A stretch of DNA of 7,147 bases from Deltaproteobacteria bacterium (GTDB lineage Bacteria > Desulfobacterota > Syntrophia > Syntrophales > UBA2210), in the NCBI GenBank assembly GCA_030603465.1, contig JAUVXT010000131.1:1-7147 (forward strand), written 5' to 3'. The notes below the pieces were generated by a model. It made no database searches. It had not been told where the DNA came from and saw only the letters and a program-made list of their open reading frames with translations. Below are positions 5,578 to 7,147 of this stretch, piece by piece; within the stretch, counting starts at the first letter, position 1; every line of letters begins with the position of its first letter. The position numbers were made by a program, and so were the translations under genes.

Positions 5578-7147
5578 GTGACAGATAACCGTCGAAACAT
5601 TCTGGATCTTATAGGTGAAACTCCTGTCGTAGAAATCCACAGGCTCAACCCGAACCCGGGAATAAAAATTTTTGCAAAGCTGGAAAGCTACAACCCCGGC
5701 GGTTCCATAAAGGACAGAACCGCCCTCTATATGATAGAGAGAGCGGAAGAGAGGGGTGAACTCGCCCGGGATAAGACCATCCTGGAGGCCACCAGTGGAA
5801 ACACGGGGATAGGGCTTGCCCTGATAGCTGCGGCGAAGGGCTATAATCTCCTCCTGGCAATGTCTGAATCGGCCAGCGAAGAAAGAAAAAGGATATTAAA
5901 GGCCATGGGGGCCCAACTCCTCCTGACGCCGGCCAGTCGCGGTACCGATGGCGCCATAGAGACGGTCTATGAAATGTTCCGTGAAAATCCTGACAAATAT
6001 TATGTCCCCGACCAGTTTAACAACGAAGATAACTGGCGTGCTCACTACTACGGAACGGCTGAAGATATATGGCGCCAGACAGTGGGTACGGTTACGATGG
6101 TCGTGGCAACCCTTGGAACCACAGGGACGGCCATGGGCATAGCACGAAAACTCAAGGAATATAACGAAAACATCAGAATAGTGGGGGTTGAACCATATCT
6201 CAGGCATAAGATACAGGGTCTTAAAAATATGAAGGAGTCATATCAGCCCGGGATTTTCGATAGAACACGTCTCGATGAAAAGGTGAATATACTGGATGAA
6301 GATGCCTTCGAGATGGCCAGACGGATGACCCGAGAGGAAGGGATTATGGCGGGCATGAGTTCCGGCGCAGCAATGTATGTGGCCCTTGAAAAGGCAAAAG
6401 ATATGGAAGAAGGGGTAATCGTAGTCATTTGCCCCGACAGCGGTGAAAGATACCTCAGCACGGAGCTTTTTGCCGATAAAGAGGAGACCACCCTCCAGTT
6501 CTATAATACACTGACCAGGACAAAGGAGCTTTTCAGACCGATCGATTCTCAACAGATCCTGATGCACTCATGTGGACCCACGGTTCACGAGATACCCCAC
6601 ATCGGAACATATCGCAGATTTGTTGTGTCCGATATGATCGCGAGATATCTTGAGTACAGGGGATACCGGGTCAGGCATATCTCAAACATTATTGATCTGT
6701 CCGACAGGTCTGTCGAAGGGGCTCTCGATTCCGCGACGGATATCACAAAATTTGTGGAAAAGAATACCGCCGAATTTTTAAAAGATATAGAAAAGCTGAA
6801 TATAAAAAAAGAGACGGAATACCCGAGAGCCAGTGAACATGTAGATTCCATGGTCGAACTAACAGAGAGGCTTGTGGAAAGCGGGCACTCTTATGAAAAA
6901 TTGCGGTCAGTCTACTTCGACATATCGAGGCTTGACGACTATGGTCTTCTGTCCAATATCGATCCGGCAAAGGCAAGACGGATGAGGGCGGTGGATCAGG
7001 ATGATTATGCAAAAGACAACCCGGCAGACTTTACCCTTTTAAAGAGATCGAAACTGGCCGAGTTGAAGAGCGGCATTTATTTCAAGACAAAATGGGGCAA
7101 TGTCCGGCCAAGCTGGCACCTTGAGTGTGCCGCCATGTCTCTAAAAC
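5578..7147 (+). CDS. cysK-cysS: Cysteine synthase fused to a cysteinyl-tRNA synthetase-like domain (3' end outside window)
   Basis: One frame of 523 complete codons is open from GTG 5578 to the window edge; AAAGG at 5566-5570 lies 7 bp before the start and an in-frame TGA is upstream at 5539. Residues 1 to about 300 are a complete fold-type II PLP enzyme (O-acetylserine sulfhydrylase). It has NPGGSIKDR (39-47) with the PLP lysine K45, TSGNTG (72-77), the phosphate loop GTTGT (180-184), GVEP (203-206), GMSSGAA (259-265) and PDSGERYLST (286-295). GTTGT resembles CysM/CBS-type enzymes more than the GTGGT of CysK. After almost no linker, a class I synthetase domain starts at about 306. It has FYNTLTRTKE (308-317), CGPTV with Cys332, HIGT (341-344, the HIGH motif), NIIDLSD (370-376), YPRASEHVDSMVELTERL, VYFDISRLDDYG and PSWHLECAAM (511-520; Cys517). 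About 245 residues, including KMSKS and the anticodon-binding part, should lie beyond the window. Several motif positions deviate from canonical CysRS (see findings). Confidence 0.92.
   Translation, partial: MTDNRRNILDLIGETPVVEIHRLNPNPGIKIFAKLESYNPGGSIKDRTALYMIERAEERGELARDKTILEATSGNTGIGLALIAAAKGYNLLLAMSESASEERKRILKAMGAQLLLTPASRGTDGAIETVYEMFRENPDKYYVPDQFNNEDNWRAHYYGTAEDIWRQTVGTVTMVVATLGTTGTAMGIARKLKEYNENIRIVGVEPYLRHKIQGLKNMKESYQPGIFDRTRLDEKVNILDEDAFEMARRMTREEGIMAGMSSGAAMYVALEKAKDMEEGVIVVICPDSGERYLSTELFADKEETTLQFYNTLTRTKELFRPIDSQQILMHSCGPTVHEIPHIGTYRRFVVSDMIARYLEYRGYRVRHISNIIDLSDRSVEGALDSATDITKFVEKNTAEFLKDIEKLNIKKETEYPRASEHVDSMVELTERLVESGHSYEKLRSVYFDISRLDDYGLLSNIDPAKARRMRAVDQDDYAKDNPADFTLLKRSKLAELKSGIYFKTKWGNVRPSWHLECAAMSLK

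Noticed and set aside
5645..7012. Series of minus-strand frames of 71-109 codons
   Set aside because: All are opposite the cysteine synthase fusion, whose motifs are unambiguous. None has a ribosome site or family resemblance.

Overview
The window looks like a chromosomal segment of a Gram-negative bacterium with moderate GC content. The order yicC-gmk-rpoZ-pyrF-rlmB, a two-domain PilC with Desulfobacterota-style wording, and intergenic palindromes that start with GCAAAAAGTC make a deltaproteobacterial (Desulfobacterota, possibly Syntrophales-like) origin my best guess. This is inference from gene content and recalled family resemblance, not a computed placement.

Layout. Positions 1-3180 hold a same-strand housekeeping cluster. 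It contains the 3' part of yicC (endoribonuclease family), gmk (guanylate kinase), rpoZ (RNA polymerase omega), pyrF (orotidine-5'-phosphate decarboxylase) and rlmB (23S rRNA 2'-O-methyltransferase). Two things break the cluster. A ~170-bp nested palindrome, probably a miniature transposable element, sits between yicC and gmk. An in-frame TAA interrupts pyrF while the downstream frame continues with recognisable PyrF sequence. A 182-bp spacer with a strong hairpin and a 12-bp direct repeat separates this cluster from pilC (3363-4571), the inner-membrane platform protein of a type IV pilus. No other pilus gene is in view. A tRNA-Pro(CGG) gene lies on the opposite strand immediately after the pilC stop. 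A DUF1178 protein (4788-5204) follows and ends in a clear intrinsic terminator.

Positions 5205-5577 are non-coding. They carry that terminator, a ~280-bp segment bounded by 14-bp inverted repeats with internal inverted arrays of a GGTTCA-type heptamer, and a possible promoter.

From 5578 to the right edge a single uninterrupted frame encodes the most interesting object: a PLP-dependent cysteine synthase (about residues 1-300) fused directly to a cysteinyl-tRNA synthetase-type domain (from about residue 306, cut by the window edge). The fusion joins the enzyme that makes cysteine to a domain of the enzyme family that charges tRNA with it. The synthetase part keeps its visible zinc-site cysteines and a HIGH-type motif but departs from canonical CysRS at several usually invariant positions, so both substrate channelling and a repurposed function are possible.

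Functionally, the left cluster links nucleotide supply (gmk, pyrF), transcription (rpoZ) and RNA processing or modification (yicC, rlmB). The right side concerns surface pili and cysteine/tRNA metabolism. I see no CRISPR array, prophage, transposase gene or rRNA.
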